Positions 6,082 to 6,298 of a stretch of DNA of 6,298 nt are shown here, piece by piece. This DNA comes from an uncultured beta proteobacterium. Lineage in GTDB: Bacteria > Pseudomonadota > Gammaproteobacteria > Burkholderiales > Rhodocyclaceae. The stretch's first letter is position 1; the number at the start of each line of letters is the position of its first letter. The stretch spans positions 1 to 6,298 of the forward strand of contig CAIXAY010000253.1 of NCBI GenBank assembly GCA_903917505.1, written 5' to 3'. The notes beneath the pieces were generated by a model, which saw nothing but the letters and a program-made list of their open reading frames with translations, was not told the origin of the DNA and searched no databases. The translations under genes were made by a program, and so were the position numbers.

Positions 6082-6298
6082 CAGCGCGCCACGAGCACGG
6101 CGCAGGGGGCGTGGTTGATGACGTGCTTGGCCACCGATCCGATCAGCCAGCGGTCGAGAAAGGTGCCGCCGCGATGACCGACGACCACCATGTCGGCTTG
6201 CCATTCCTCGGCGTGCCGGATGTTCTGCTCGGCCGGATGGCCGACGACCACTTCAAAGCGGACGACAATGCGCTTCTTCGCGCTCGCGGCATGCAGCG
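6081..6298 (-). CDS. Universal stress protein (UspA family), C-terminal half
   Basis: Reading the minus strand from the window edge gives 71 residues ending at TGA (complement of 6081-6083); the N-terminal half lies outside the window. The fragment has the UspA C-terminal pattern: ADMVVVG followed by the ATP-binding motif G-2x-G-9x-G-S, here G40, G43 and G53-S54 (fragment numbering), then a helix and the final strand CAVLVAR. The intact motif suggests an ATP-binding Usp rather than the non-binding type. Such cytoplasmic proteins are induced by starvation, oxidative or envelope stress. Single-domain members are about 140-150 residues, so roughly half is seen, but a tandem two-domain form cannot be excluded. 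It was too edge-truncated to show a start or a promoter. Confidence 0.9.
   Translation of the reverse strand, partial: LHAASAKKRIVVRFEVVVGHPAEQNIRHAEEWQADMVVVGHRGGTFLDRWLIGSVAKHVINHAPCAVLVAR

Noticed and set aside
5191..6204. A 337-codon minus-strand frame opposite CNB-DUF1003 that overlaps the Usp gene
   Set aside because: Asp/Val/His-rich shadow translation; it conflicts with two well-supported genes, one of them on the same strand in another frame.
1..6298. A defence island, mobile element or new multi-gene system
   Set aside because: No nuclease, transposase, integrase, toxin-antitoxin pair, phage gene or spaced repeat array is visible, and the genes look like ordinary chromosomal envelope and signalling genes.

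Overview
The window is GC-rich, tightly packed proteobacterial DNA. The gene types and codon use fit a betaproteobacterium, possibly Rhodocyclales. That is inference: there is no rRNA or other phylogenetic marker here. I see no tRNA, rRNA, CRISPR array, insertion sequence or phage gene.

Layout, left to right. (1) The last 49 codons of a plus-strand gene (to 151), perhaps the tail of a TAXI-type TRAP solute-binding protein. (2) 170-1153, a DedA-family membrane protein fused to a C-terminal rhodanese domain; both halves lack residues that are key in the best-studied relatives. (3) 1245-1838, an unrecognised protein with one N-terminal membrane anchor. (4) 1839-2045, a non-coding spacer with a GC hairpin, an AT-rich patch and a weak promoter candidate. 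(5) 2046-4394, a soluble hybrid histidine kinase with the order PAS-PAS-PAS-HisKA-HATPase-REC. (6) 4395-4579, a spacer with two hairpins, one having an A-tract and T-tract stem like a terminator. (7) 4580-5044, an unrecognised 154-residue membrane-anchored or exported protein with five cysteines. (8) 5045-5208, a spacer dense in palindromes and tandem GC repeats. (9) 5209-6066, a cyclic-nucleotide-binding-like domain fused to a two-helix DUF1003 membrane domain. (10) On the minus strand, convergent with (9), the C-terminal half of a universal stress protein (6081 to the window edge).

How the genes fit together: there is no obvious operon pathway. Several products are sensory, stress-linked or envelope proteins (hybrid kinase, CNB-DUF1003, Usp, DedA-rhodanese), so this looks like a chromosomal region of signalling and stress genes, most with their own promoters. 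The kinase has no HPt protein or response regulator beside it and so looks like an orphan. I found no convincing new multi-gene system. The most unusual items are the divergent residues in the two fusion proteins and the palindrome cluster upstream of the CNB-DUF1003 gene.
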